From JBMNTU01 sp050945895 (GTDB lineage: Bacteria; Bacillota; Clostridia; Christensenellales; Christensenellaceae): a stretch of 45,579 bases of DNA. Of the stretch, positions 1 through 8,227 are shown piece by piece. The notes beneath the pieces were generated by a model, which had not been told where the DNA came from, did no database searches, and saw only the letters and a program-made list of their open reading frames with translations. Position 1 is the stretch's first letter. Each line of letters opens with the position of its first letter. Where the stretch lies: the NCBI GenBank assembly GCA_050945895.1, contig JBMNTU010000004.1, positions 1 through 45,579 of the forward strand. The letters are read 5' to 3'. The translations under genes were made by a program, and so were the position numbers.

Positions 1-242
1 ACGGGACGCGCGAAGCGGCTGCAAAGCTTTTGAAGGAGCTTCGGCAAAACGGCAAAAAAGCGGACATGGACCACACGGGCCGCAGCCTTAAGGCACAGTT
101 TAAGTACGCCGGGAAAATGAATGCGAAAAAGGTGGTTGTCATTGGCGAAGAAGAACTGCAAAATGGCACGGTGACCGTAAAGGACATGGAAGAAGGCGTG
201 GAAAAAGCCGTTAAGCGAGAAGAAATTATAATGTTTATATAA
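1..242 (+). CDS. hisS: Histidyl-tRNA synthetase, C-terminal fragment (5' end outside window)
   Basis: The reading frame is open from base 3 and ends at the TAA at 240-242, giving about 79 residues. They match the C-terminal anticodon-binding domain of class II histidyl-tRNA synthetase: the stretch ADMDHTGRSLKAQFKYAGK followed by AKKVVVIGEEEL is typical of that domain, and the final MEEGVEKAV helix fits the usual end of the protein. The enzyme charges tRNA-His in the cytoplasm. The catalytic core lies to the left of the window. The aspS start is 15 bases downstream, so the two synthetases are probably cotranscribed, as in many Firmicutes where hisS and aspS form an operon. Only the family assignment is certain; nothing about the missing N-terminal part can be judged. 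Confidence 0.93.
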   Translation, partial: GTREAAAKLLKELRQNGKKADMDHTGRSLKAQFKYAGKMNAKKVVVIGEEELQNGTVTVKDMEEGVEKAVKREEIIMFI

Positions 243-257
243 ATGTAGGAGAAAATT

Positions 258-2042
258 ATGGGAGAACTGCTGAAAGACTGGAAAAGAACGGACCTTTGCG
301 CCAACTTTACGCCGGACGACGTAGGGCGCGAAGTAACCCTGATGGGCTGGGCGGATACCCGGCGTGATTTGGGTGCACTCATTTTCATTGACCTGCGCGA
401 CATTTCGGGCATCATGCAGGTGGTGTTTGACGAATCTGCGTTCAAGGGTGACTTTGCCAAGGTGGAGAGTGTGCGCAGCGAATATGTGCTGGCTGTTAAG
501 GGCAAAATTGTTAAGCGCAGCGAGGACACGGTCAACCCCAACCTTCCTACAGGGCTTATTGAGGTGAAGGTGAAGGAAATAAAGATACTTTCCGCGGCAA
601 AAACACCGCCGTTTGAAATTGCGGACGCCGCAAAGGTGCGCGAAGAGCTTCGGCTGAAATACCGCTACCTGGACCTGCGCCGCGCGGAAATGCAGCAAAA
701 CTTTATCCTGCGCAACAAAGTAACAAATGTGGCGCGTAATTATTATGACAACAACGGCTTTTTGGAAATCGAAACGCCCATGCTGCAAAAGAGCACGCCG
801 GAAGGCGCGCGCGATTACCTCGTTCCTTCGCGCATCCATCCGGGAGAGTTTTTTGCGCTGCCGCAGTCTCCCCAGCTTTTCAAGCAGATTTTAATGGTGG
901 CGGGGTACGACCGCTACTTCCAGATTACAAAATGTTTCCGCGACGAAGACCTGCGTGCAGACCGCCAGCCGGAATTCACGCAAATCGACACGGAAATGTC
1001 GTTTGTGGACGTGGACGACGTGATTGCGGTCAACGAAGGCCTGATGAAAGAGGTTTTCAAGCAGGTCAAGGATATTGATATAAAGCTGCCGCTCAAGCGG
1101 CTGACCTATCAGGAAGCGATGGACCGCTTCGGAAGCGACAAGCCGGACACGCGCTTTGGGTTAGAACTCAAAGACGTAAGCGATGTAATTGCAAACTCGG
1201 AATTTAAGGTGTTCAGCTCCGTTGTCAAAAACGGCGGCAGCGTGCGCGCGGTCAACGCAAAGGGCTGCGCAAACATATTTGCACGGCGCGAAATTGATTC
1301 ATTGGTGGATTTTGTCAAAATTTACGGCGCGAAGGGCATGGCGTGGATTTCGATTAAGGAAGACGGGCTTAACTCTCCCATCACTAAGTTTATGACGCAG
1401 GCCGAAATTGACGGGCTGATGGAGCGCCTCGATGGCGAAGTGGGAGACATCCTGTTTTTTGTGGGAGATAAAAACGATGTCGTATACGCTTCGCTGGGCG
1501 CGCTGCGCATAAAGCTGGCAGAACGGCTGGAGTTGATCAAAGAAAACACATGGGATCTTTTGTGGGTGACGGAGTTTCCGCTGCTTGAATACTCTGAAGA
1601 GGAAAAACGGTATGTCGCAAAGCATCATCCGTTTACGTCGCCCATGGACGAGGACCTTGACAAGCTGGAATCGGAGCCGCAGAATGTGCGGGCAAAGGCG
1701 TACGACATTGTGCTTAACGGAAACGAGATCGGCGGCGGCAGCATCAGGATACACAATGCGGAGCTGCAGGAAAAGATGTTCGAGCTTTTGGGCTTTTCCA
1801 AAGAGGAGGCGTGGGAACGGTTTGGGTTCCTGCTGGAAGCGTTCCAGTATGGCACGCCGCCGCACGGCGGGCTTGCATACGGGCTGGACCGCCTGTGCAT
1901 GATTTTGGCAAATGCAGAGTCTATCCGCGACGTGATTGCGTTCCCCAAGGTGCAGAACGCTTCGGATTTGATGAGCCACGCGCCGTCTGCTGTGGATAAA
2001 AAGCAGCTTCGGGAGCTGCATATTCAGGTAAAAGAGGACTGA
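258..2042 (+). CDS. aspS: Aspartyl-tRNA synthetase
   Basis: This 594-residue protein has the usual bacterial AspRS length. It charges tRNA-Asp with aspartate. An N-terminal OB-fold anticodon-binding domain covers about residues 1-110. The class II catalytic core follows, with motif 1 near FLEIETPML, the segment LPQSPQLFKQ at about residue 202, motif 2 at FRDEDLRADRQPEFTQ from about residue 227, and motif 3 at GLAYGLDRL near residue 538. The bacterial GAD insertion domain lies between motifs 2 and 3, about residues 285-420. The ATG at 258 is preceded by AGGAGA with good spacing. It follows hisS by 15 bases. Whether it also charges tRNA-Asn (non-discriminating type) cannot be read reliably from the sequence. 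Confidence 0.97.
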   Translation: MGELLKDWKRTDLCANFTPDDVGREVTLMGWADTRRDLGALIFIDLRDISGIMQVVFDESAFKGDFAKVESVRSEYVLAVKGKIVKRSEDTVNPNLPTGLIEVKVKEIKILSAAKTPPFEIADAAKVREELRLKYRYLDLRRAEMQQNFILRNKVTNVARNYYDNNGFLEIETPMLQKSTPEGARDYLVPSRIHPGEFFALPQSPQLFKQILMVAGYDRYFQITKCFRDEDLRADRQPEFTQIDTEMSFVDVDDVIAVNEGLMKEVFKQVKDIDIKLPLKRLTYQEAMDRFGSDKPDTRFGLELKDVSDVIANSEFKVFSSVVKNGGSVRAVNAKGCANIFARREIDSLVDFVKIYGAKGMAWISIKEDGLNSPITKFMTQAEIDGLMERLDGEVGDILFFVGDKNDVVYASLGALRIKLAERLELIKENTWDLLWVTEFPLLEYSEEEKRYVAKHHPFTSPMDEDLDKLESEPQNVRAKAYDIVLNGNEIGGGSIRIHNAELQEKMFELLGFSKEEAWERFGFLLEAFQYGTPPHGGLAYGLDRLCMILANAESIRDVIAFPKVQNASDLMSHAPSAVDKKQLRELHIQVKED

Positions 2043-2192
2043 CCAGGCCGCCTGTAAAGGCGCGACATCCGCGTCGTCAGTGTACAGGACTGCGACCTCG
2101 ATGAATTTGGGTATTCTGTCTCGCCCGTAGCCCTACACATTTCCTTGCGGCTGGGCCTTTCCAGCCGACCTAGAAAAGGGTTGATACATTTG
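2043..2192 (+). ncRNA. Structured intergenic stretch, candidate RNA of unknown class
   Basis: This 150-base gene-free stretch between aspS and tcdA is rich in inverted repeats. CGCCT/AGGCG with a GTAA loop lies at 2049-2062. GTCG(T)CAGT pairs with ACTGCGAC at 2073-2096 (8 pairs, one bulge). CGGCTGG/CCAGCCG with a 6-base loop lies at 2148-2167. As an alternative, CCAGGCCGC (2043-2051) can pair with GCGGCTGG (2147-2154) with one bulge and close the whole element. No T-run follows, so it is not a normal terminator. From memory, the 6S-1 RNA gene of Bacillus subtilis lies near aspS and yrvM, which is why a 6S-type RNA is worth testing. The closed element is only about 112 bases, shorter than usual 6S RNA, so the class is open. 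Confidence 0.3.
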
Positions 2193-2906
2193 ATGGGAGA
2201 ATTAGAATCAATGGACGCTTCGCGCACAGTTGCGCTGATAGGGGAAGATGGCCTTGAAAGGCTGCAAAACGCTGCAGTTGCGGTGTTTGGCATAGGAGGC
2301 GTGGGCTCGTACGCGGCGGAGGCGCTGGCGCGGAGCGGCATAGGGACGCTGGTTCTGGTTGATAAAGACGTGGTAAAGCCGTCCAACATCAACAGGCAGC
2401 TGGTGGCGCTTAACTCTACGGTGGGCAGAAGCAAAGCGTCCGTTATGAAAGAGCGGATACTGGATATAAATGAACGCGCAACCGTCATTGCGCACGAAAT
2501 GTTTTATACACGCGAACTAAACGATATGCTGCTTGGCGGCGGCGTGGACTATGTGGTGGATGCGATAGACAGTATAGACAGCAAGGTGGATTTGATTGCA
2601 TCGTGCCATGAGCGCGGCATCCCTATCGTATCGTGCATGGGTGCGGGAAACAAGCTGCACCCGGAATGCTTCGATGTGATGGATATCCACAAGACATCGC
2701 ACGACCCGGTTGCGAAAATCGTGCGAAAGCGGCTGCGCGACAAGGGCATAAAGCGGCTGGACGTGGTGTGCTCGAGGGAAGAGCCTGTGGACGCACACAT
2801 AGTGGAGGACGGGCAGCGTTGCCCGGCAAGTATTTCGTTTGTGCCGTCTGCGGCAGGGCTGATTGCGGCGGGCGTGGCCATTCGAAACCTGATAAACAAA
2901 GAGTAA
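2193..2906 (+). CDS. tcdA: tRNA threonylcarbamoyladenosine dehydratase (ThiF/E1-like fold)
   Basis: A 237-residue member of the ThiF/MoeB/E1-like family, closest in layout to TcdA (YrvM/CsdL). TcdA uses ATP to cyclise the t6A base at position 37 of tRNAs. The nucleotide-binding motif FGIGGVGSYAAEALARSG lies near residues 33-50, followed by VDKDVVKPSNINRQ, the family's ribose and phosphate contact region. The IVSCMGAGNK segment near residue 145 also fits. The start is uncertain: ATG 2193 has AAAAGGG upstream at 2174-2180 and ATG 2211 has GGGAGA at 2195-2200; homologues often begin close to the second. The position directly after aspS matches Bacillus gene order and supports the tRNA-modification role. 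Confidence 0.88.
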   Translation: MGELESMDASRTVALIGEDGLERLQNAAVAVFGIGGVGSYAAEALARSGIGTLVLVDKDVVKPSNINRQLVALNSTVGRSKASVMKERILDINERATVIAHEMFYTRELNDMLLGGGVDYVVDAIDSIDSKVDLIASCHERGIPIVSCMGAGNKLHPECFDVMDIHKTSHDPVAKIVRKRLRDKGIKRLDVVCSREEPVDAHIVEDGQRCPASISFVPSAAGLIAAGVAIRNLINKE

Positions 2907-2923
2907 TACAGGAGTTTTATAAG

Positions 2924-3349
2924 ATGAAAGAAGCGGGAGAGATTATCAACGTAGATAACGGCATGGCGTATATGAACTTCAGGCGCACGTCCGCGTGTGC
3001 AAGCTGTGGCGCGTGCGGCATGCTCAAGGGGCAGGACGAGATAACCGTGCAGGTGGAAAATACGTTGCAGGCAAAAGAGGGAGACCGCGTGGAGGTTGAG
3101 TTTACGGCGAAAAATGCGCTCCAGTCTTCGATGATCGGGTATATATTTCCGCTGGTTATGCTTATTGTGGGCGTCCTTGTCGGCTATAATGTCCCGCAGT
3201 CTTTGTTTGATGTGCAGGATGCGTTTGCCGCAGTTTTGGGTATTATTTTTACGGCAGCTTCCTTCGTTGTGCTTAAGCTACTGAATCCTGTTTTTGCAAA
3301 AAGGTTCAGGAATACATATAAAATGGTTCGGATTGTAGACGAAGAGTAG
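2924..3349 (+). CDS. RseC/MucC-family membrane protein (SoxR-reducing system type)
   Basis: This 141-residue protein begins at ATG 2924 behind an AGGAG site. The N-terminal 65 residues are soluble and carry a cysteine cluster, CASCGACG, at about residues 22-29. Two hydrophobic segments follow, about residues 68-90 (MIGYIFPLVMLIVGVLVGY) and 97-118, and the protein ends with a short basic, then acidic tail. This layout is that of the RseC/MucC family, whose members include RsxC-system proteins thought to help reduce the SoxR iron-sulfur cluster and RseC, which modulates sigma-E. In Firmicutes the function is not established, so no specific role is claimed. The cysteines could hold a redox centre (inference). 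It sits 17 bases after tcdA and 15 bases before smc, so it is probably in the same transcript. Confidence 0.8.
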   Translation: MKEAGEIINVDNGMAYMNFRRTSACASCGACGMLKGQDEITVQVENTLQAKEGDRVEVEFTAKNALQSSMIGYIFPLVMLIVGVLVGYNVPQSLFDVQDAFAAVLGIIFTAASFVVLKLLNPVFAKRFRNTYKMVRIVDEE

Positions 3350-3364
3350 GGGGCGCGGCGGCTT

Positions 3365-6300
3365 TTGTACCTCAAAAGAATTGAACTCAATGGTTTTAAA
3401 TCATTCCCTAATAAAAAAGAAATCATTATAAATAGCGGCATTACCGGAATCGTTGGTCCAAACGGCTGCGGTAAGAGCAATATTGCCGACGCCTTGCGGT
3501 GGGTGCTGGGGGAGCAGAGCGTTAAAAGCCTCCGGGGAGACTCTATGCAGGACGTTATTTTTAACGGCACGCAATCCCGTACGCAAAAAGGGTTTTGCGA
3601 GGTCGTTTTGGTGTTCGATAATTCGGACGGGCGCATGGATTCGGACTATTCGGAGATTGCCGTAAAGCGCAAAATGTATCGCTCGGGCGAAAGCGAGTTT
3701 TCCATCAACAACAATGCCTGCCGGCTGAAGGATGTTTTGGAGCTGATTCGGGATACCGGCATTGGCAAAGAGGGCTATTCTATTATCGGGCAGGGACGGA
3801 TCGATGAAATATTGACAAACAAGCCCGTTAAAAGAAGGCGGGTGTTTGAAGAAGCGGCGGGCATTATGAAATACCGCGTACGCAAGGAAGAAGCAGAGCG
3901 AAACCTGCAAAAAACGGAAGAGAACGTCGTGCGTTTGAGCGATATCATTTCTGAGCTGGAAACGCAAATCGAACCGCTGGAAGCCCAAATGAAGGAGACG
4001 ACAGATTACCTGGCCCTGCGGGACCGCTTGAAGGAGCTGGAAATCAACCTTTTCTTGTATAATTATGACAGGGGCAAGGAGCGGATCGAAAAGCTTTCGC
4101 AGCAGATGCTGGAAAGCGAACAGCAAAAGGGCGAGACGGATACGGAAGCGGAAACGCTGGACAAGCGCGCAGCCGAGCTTAAAAAAGAACTGGGCGAAGC
4201 GCAGCAAAAGATTGACGAGCATAATTCCCGCCTGGCGGATTTTTCGTCTTTATTGGAAAAAACACGCGGCGAGCTGAACCTGATAGAGGAAAAAGAGAAG
4301 AGTGATAAGGCCCGGCTGGAGGAGGGCAGCCTTAAAAAAGAAGGCTTGCTCGAAAAACAGCGGGAAGGGCTGCAAAGAATCGATGAATTGAACGGCGAGG
4401 TCGAGCAGAGCAACGAAGAAATAGACGCGCAGTACGAAAAGATAGACGCTCTGCGAGCGGAAATCGAAGAACTGGGCGAGAAAACCGGCAGCATGGGCGA
4501 GCATACGCTGGCTTTGCGCGAGGAATTGAGCGCCAAGCGGGTGGAGCTGCAAACACTTGCGGTACAGCTGAGCGAGGCGCAGGCCAAGCTGGAAATGACG
4601 GAACAAAAAACAGCCGAGCAGGCCGAAAAGGAGCAGGCGGCAAAAGAAGCGGCCCAAAGCCTGCAAGTGGAGATAGATGAGCTGAATAAAGCGCTTTTTG
4701 TGCAGGAAAAAAGTGACGAGGAAAACAGGAAGAAGCTCAACGAGGTGCTGCACCTGCTGAATGAACTGCGCGAAAAGGTGGACGGACAAAAGCAGGAGAT
4801 GGCGGCGCATTCGGAAAAGCGCGGACGGCGAAGCTCGCGGCTGCGTCTTTTGAAGGAAATGCGCGAAGGGCATGAAGGCTACTTTGACAGCGTGCGTGCG
4901 CTGCTTAAGTCGGCAGATGAAAACCGGCATATACAGGGTAAAATTAAAGGCGTACTAGCCGAATTAATACAGGTCCCGAAGGAATATGAAACGGCCATCG
5001 AAGTGATTTTGGGCAATGCGCTGCAAAACGTTGTGACGGAAACGGACGAGGCTGCAAAGGAGATTATTGCGTTCCTGCGGGAGCGCGACCTTGGGCGGGT
5101 TACCTTCCTGCCTGCGCAATCACTCAAAATACGGTATTTGGACGAGAAAGAAAAAAAACTCCTTGCGATGGAGGGAGTCATTTCGGTGGCTGCCGACGTA
5201 ATCGATTGCGGTAAAGACGTGCGCCCGGCTGTGGATTTTTTGCTGGGACGGACGGTTTTGGTTTCGGACATGGACGTTGCGATGCGCCTGATGAAAAAGT
5301 GTGATTATGGCATTCGCGTGGTTACGCTGGACGGCGATTTTATTAAGCCGGGCGGCGCCATTACGGGCGGCAGCCTGAAAAAGACGAATACAGGACTGCT
5401 TTCCCGAAAACGGATGGAAGAGGAGCTGGAGCAAAGCATTGGCGAGTTGGACGTTCTTGTAAAGCGGCTGGAAGAAAATCTGGCGGGCATGGATGCGCAA
5501 ATAAACGCCAAGGAGGAAACCCGCCAAAAGCTGATGGAGGCGCTTCGGGAAAGCGAGCACGAAAAGCGGCAGGCGGGCGAACAGCTGGCGGCGGCAAAAA
5601 GCCGGTTGGAGGAGCGAATGCAGCAGCTGGATTCTTATGTAAGCGAAAAGAAGGCGGCGGATGCAGAGATGGGCGAGCTGGCTGAATGGATCGGCCGCAC
5701 CAAAAAGCAAAGTGATGCGCTTCAGCAGGAGTATGACGCGCTGTACGCCGGGCTGGCGGAAAAAGAACAGCAGGCGGAGCAGAGCCGGGAATACGCGGAC
5801 GGGCTGAAGGAACGGCTGAACACACTGGAAAAAGAGCAGGCGGAAAGAAACCATGCAAAAAACCTGTTGCTCAACAATATTCAACACTTGAAGGACGAGG
5901 CGGCGCGCACGCAGGAAGAGTTGGAGCAAATCGAAAGCGGGCGGCAGGAGCTGGAACGCGCACTTGGCAAGCTGCGGGAACAAAAGCGGCAGGCAAAAGA
6001 AGAATTGGACGACATTATGGTGAGCGTGAAAAACGCGGGCGCTTTTTCGGAAGAGCAGTTTGCGCGCCGCGAAGCGCTGAATAAGGAGCTGGACGACTTG
6101 AGCAGGGCGCAGGAGGAAGCGCGCGGCAGGAAAAACGAGCAAATTGAGCAGAAATACCGGCTTACGGCAGCAAAGGAGAAGGCGGAGCTGCAGCTTGAGG
6201 CGATACAAAACAAGCTGTTTGAGGATTACGAGATGACGTATGCAAACGCGCTCCACCATAAAACAGAATTTGCATTCCAGGCGGCCACGCGGGAAATTGA

Positions 6301-6919
6301 AGAAATCAAAAACAGGATACGGGAAATGGGCGCGGTCAACCCCAATGCAATCGAGGATTACCAGCGGGTTCGGGAGCGTTACGACGGGCTGATGCTGCAG
6401 CGGGACGATTTGTTGAAGGCGGGCGAAGACCTGAAGGTGGTCATCGGCAATCTGATGGAAGGGATGGAAAGCAGCTTTAGGGAGCGCTTTGCGCTTATAG
6501 GCGATAATTTCTCCCGCGTGTTTTCCGAACTGTTTGGCGGCGGGCAGGCAAAGCTGCAGCTTTTGGACGACGGCGATGTTATGGAATGCGGCATTGACAT
6601 TATTTGTGAGCCGCCGGGCAAGAAGCTGCAAAACCTGACGCTGCTATCCGGCGGGGAGCGTGCGCTTTCGGCAATTGCGCTGCTGTTTGCCATGCTTAGC
6701 ATCAATCCTTCGCCGGTATGCCTGTTGGACGAGATAGACGCGGCGTTGGACGACGCCAATGTGATCCGGCTGTGCGACTACCTGAAAAAAATGGCGGGGA
6801 CGCTTCAGTTTATTGTTATTACGCATAGAAAGCCGACCATGGCAATCTGTGATACACTATACGGCATTGCAATGCAGGAAAAAGGCGTTTCGGATATCGT
6901 ATCCGTAAGGCTGAGTTAA
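3365..6919 (+). CDS. smc: Chromosome partition protein Smc
   Basis: A 1184-residue SMC ATPase, the usual bacterial length. With ScpA and ScpB it forms the condensin that organises and segregates the chromosome. Residues 30-40 hold the Walker A motif GPNGCGKSN. Long coiled coil follows (about 165-495), then the hinge (about 500-680, beginning near GYFDSVRALL), the returning coiled coil (about 680-1010) and the C-terminal head with the signature LSGGERALSA (about residue 1094) and Walker B CLLDEIDAALDD (about 1119). The start is TTG at 3365, giving the classic MYLKRIELNGFKSF N-terminus; AGGGGG at 3347-3353 is the likely ribosome binding site. The neighbour downstream is ftsY, standard Firmicute order. 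scpA and scpB are not in the window. Confidence 0.97.
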   Translation: MYLKRIELNGFKSFPNKKEIIINSGITGIVGPNGCGKSNIADALRWVLGEQSVKSLRGDSMQDVIFNGTQSRTQKGFCEVVLVFDNSDGRMDSDYSEIAVKRKMYRSGESEFSINNNACRLKDVLELIRDTGIGKEGYSIIGQGRIDEILTNKPVKRRRVFEEAAGIMKYRVRKEEAERNLQKTEENVVRLSDIISELETQIEPLEAQMKETTDYLALRDRLKELEINLFLYNYDRGKERIEKLSQQMLESEQQKGETDTEAETLDKRAAELKKELGEAQQKIDEHNSRLADFSSLLEKTRGELNLIEEKEKSDKARLEEGSLKKEGLLEKQREGLQRIDELNGEVEQSNEEIDAQYEKIDALRAEIEELGEKTGSMGEHTLALREELSAKRVELQTLAVQLSEAQAKLEMTEQKTAEQAEKEQAAKEAAQSLQVEIDELNKALFVQEKSDEENRKKLNEVLHLLNELREKVDGQKQEMAAHSEKRGRRSSRLRLLKEMREGHEGYFDSVRALLKSADENRHIQGKIKGVLAELIQVPKEYETAIEVILGNALQNVVTETDEAAKEIIAFLRERDLGRVTFLPAQSLKIRYLDEKEKKLLAMEGVISVAADVIDCGKDVRPAVDFLLGRTVLVSDMDVAMRLMKKCDYGIRVVTLDGDFIKPGGAITGGSLKKTNTGLLSRKRMEEELEQSIGELDVLVKRLEENLAGMDAQINAKEETRQKLMEALRESEHEKRQAGEQLAAAKSRLEERMQQLDSYVSEKKAADAEMGELAEWIGRTKKQSDALQQEYDALYAGLAEKEQQAEQSREYADGLKERLNTLEKEQAERNHAKNLLLNNIQHLKDEAARTQEELEQIESGRQELERALGKLREQKRQAKEELDDIMVSVKNAGAFSEEQFARREALNKELDDLSRAQEEARGRKNEQIEQKYRLTAAKEKAELQLEAIQNKLFEDYEMTYANALHHKTEFAFQAATREIEEIKNRIREMGAVNPNAIEDYQRVRERYDGLMLQRDDLLKAGEDLKVVIGNLMEGMESSFRERFALIGDNFSRVFSELFGGGQAKLQLLDDGDVMECGIDIICEPPGKKLQNLTLLSGGERALSAIALLFAMLSINPSPVCLLDEIDAALDDANVIRLCDYLKKMAGTLQFIVITHRKPTMAICDTLYGIAMQEKGVSDIVSVRLS

Positions 6920-6932
6920 TGGAGGAACAAAG

Positions 6933-7832
6933 ATGGGTTTTTTTGATAAATTAAAGGAACGGATCGGCAAAACGCGGGACAATATATCGTCTAAGCTGAA
7001 CCAGGTAATCAAAAGCTTTCGCAGGATCGACGAAGACTTTTTTGAAGAACTGGAGGAAGCGCTCATTTTATCGGACGTGGGGCCGGTGACGACGGACAAA
7101 ATCATTGAAAGCTTGCGCGACTATGTAAAGGAAAACAAGGTTTCGGAGCCGGAGGAGATCAAAAACATCCTGACGGATATATTGGCGGATTATATGGATG
7201 CGCCGCCGCTGGAAATATGGACGCCAACGGTATTGCTTATTGTGGGCGTGAACGGCGTGGGCAAAACGACGGCGATTGGAAAGCTGACGGCTTACTATAA
7301 AAACCAGGGCAAAAAAGTATTGATTGCGGCGGCGGATACGTTTCGCGCGGCGGCATCCGAGCAGCTTGCCATTTGGGGAGAGCGCACGGACACCCGCGTG
7401 ATCAAATATGCCGAGGGCGCGGACCCTGCGGCGGTGGTGTACGACGCGATCGATGCGGCAAAGCATGCGGGGTCGGACCTGCTCATTATCGACACGGCCG
7501 GAAGGCTGCATAACAAGAAAAATCTGATGAGCGAACTGGAGAAGATCAACCGTGTGATAGAAAAGTCTTTCCACGAAGCAAACCGCGAAACCTTTTTGGT
7601 GGTGGACGCCACAACAGGGCAGAACGCCATTTCGCAGGCGGAGGTGTTTGACGAGTCGGTAAAGCTTACTGGTATTATTCTGACCAAGCTGGACGGAACG
7701 GCCAAGGGCGGGGTCGTATGCGCGGTGAAGGACGTGACGGGCGTGCCGGTGCGGTTTATTGGCATTGGAGAAGGGGTGGACGATTTGCAGCCGTTTGATG
7801 CAAAGGAGTTTGCGCGGGCCATTATAGAATAG
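6933..7832 (+). CDS. ftsY: Signal recognition particle receptor FtsY
   Basis: The SRP receptor GTPase, 299 residues. It docks the Ffh-ribosome complex at the membrane and both GTPases activate each other. The N domain covers about residues 1-95 and the G domain the rest: G1 GVNGVGKTTAIGKL near 104, the SRP-family insert with AADTFRAAA, DTAGRLHNK near 187, and the TKLDGTAKGG motif near 251. There is no long acidic N-terminal extension as in E. coli FtsY; the protein starts directly with a short amphipathic lysine-rich segment, usual for Gram-positive forms. The ATG at 6933 follows a GGAGG site 13 bases after smc. A promoter and terminator-like hairpin follow the gene, so the smc-ftsY transcript may end there. 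Confidence 0.97.
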   Translation: MGFFDKLKERIGKTRDNISSKLNQVIKSFRRIDEDFFEELEEALILSDVGPVTTDKIIESLRDYVKENKVSEPEEIKNILTDILADYMDAPPLEIWTPTVLLIVGVNGVGKTTAIGKLTAYYKNQGKKVLIAAADTFRAAASEQLAIWGERTDTRVIKYAEGADPAAVVYDAIDAAKHAGSDLLIIDTAGRLHNKKNLMSELEKINRVIEKSFHEANRETFLVVDATTGQNAISQAEVFDESVKLTGIILTKLDGTAKGGVVCAVKDVTGVPVRFIGIGEGVDDLQPFDAKEFARAIIE

Positions 7833-7860
7833 GGGGGCGGCGGCAAGCTATTGCAAGGCT

Positions 7861-7880
7861 GTCAAGTGTTGCTACTTGAC
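7861..7880 (+). promoter_or_regulatory. 7-bp perfect inverted repeat over the -35 box of the ylxM promoter
   Basis: GTCAAGT and ACTTGAC flank the 6-base spacer GTTGCT. The right arm runs into the -35 box TTGACA at 7876-7881. An inverted repeat in this position could be a repressor or activator site, or a small RNA hairpin at the end of the ftsY transcript. No regulator can be named. Confidence 0.4.
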
Positions 7881-7903
7881 AACGAAGTGGAATGGTGTAT
7901 AAT
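7876..7903 (+). promoter_or_regulatory. Strong sigma-A-type promoter upstream of ylxM-ffh
   Basis: The -35 box TTGACA (7876-7881) and the -10 box TATAAT (7898-7903) are both perfect matches to the housekeeping consensus, with a 16-base spacer. The start point would be near 7910. It would drive ylxM, ffh and probably the translation genes downstream. The start point falls inside the left arm of the hairpin at 7907-7938. Confidence 0.75.
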
Positions 7904-7906
7904 AAA

Positions 7907-7942
7907 ACAGGTGTAAAGCAAAAGTGCTTGACACCTGTTTTT
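7907..7942 (+). terminator. Intrinsic-terminator-like hairpin between ftsY and ylxM
   Basis: ACAGGTGT (7907-7914) pairs with ACACCTGT (7931-7938), and AAGCA pairs with TGCTT inside it around an AAAG loop, giving about 13 pairs. Five T residues (7938-7942) follow. For transcripts arriving from smc-ftsY this is a plausible terminator. For the promoter at 7876-7903 the hairpin would form at the very 5' end of the new RNA, where it could instead protect the message or act as an early pause or attenuator. Confidence 0.65.
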
Positions 7943-7972
7943 ATAAGAATTCCCCGGAATGAAGGGTGTTGT

Positions 7973-8227
7973 ATGAAGCACGAAAAAGATTTAAACATGG
8001 TTTTGTACTACGATTATTATGGGGATTTTTTGACGGAGAAGCAAAGAGAGGCGTTTTCGCTTTACTATAATGAAGACTATTCCCTTGCGGAAATCGGCCG
8101 GATGCTGGACATCAGCCGCCAGGGCGCGCAGGACACCATCCGCCGGGCCGAAAAGAAGATGAAGGACATGGAAGAAAAGCTGGGGCTTATTGGAAGCGGC
8201 GTTTCGGAGGAATCGAATGGCGTTTGA
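7973..8227 (+). CDS. ylxM: YlxM/p13-family helix-turn-helix protein
   Basis: A small 84-residue protein beginning MKHEKDLNMVLYYDYYGDFL. It has the YlxM family's sigma-70 region-4-like helix-turn-helix: LTEKQREAFSLYYNEDYSLA followed by EIGRMLDISRQGAQDTIRRA, about residues 20-58. Members are encoded beside ffh across Firmicutes and are thought to act with the signal recognition particle; some bind Ffh or SRP components in streptococci. I chose ATG 7973 because it fits the family N-terminus; the frame is open further upstream but would pass through the hairpin at 7907-7938. The end overlaps the ffh start by 11 bases, implying translational coupling. Confidence 0.88.
   Translation: MKHEKDLNMVLYYDYYGDFLTEKQREAFSLYYNEDYSLAEIGRMLDISRQGAQDTIRRAEKKMKDMEEKLGLIGSGVSEESNGV

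Noticed and set aside
2043..2192. aspS-tcdA spacer considered as SRP (4.5S) RNA.
   Set aside because: The conserved GGAAGGAAGCAGC-type loop region of bacterial SRP RNA is absent.
5120..6631. A 503-codon minus-strand open frame inside smc.
   Set aside because: Shadow of the coiled-coil codons of smc; leucine-, phenylalanine- and arginine-rich low-complexity product with no ribosome binding site or recognisable domain.
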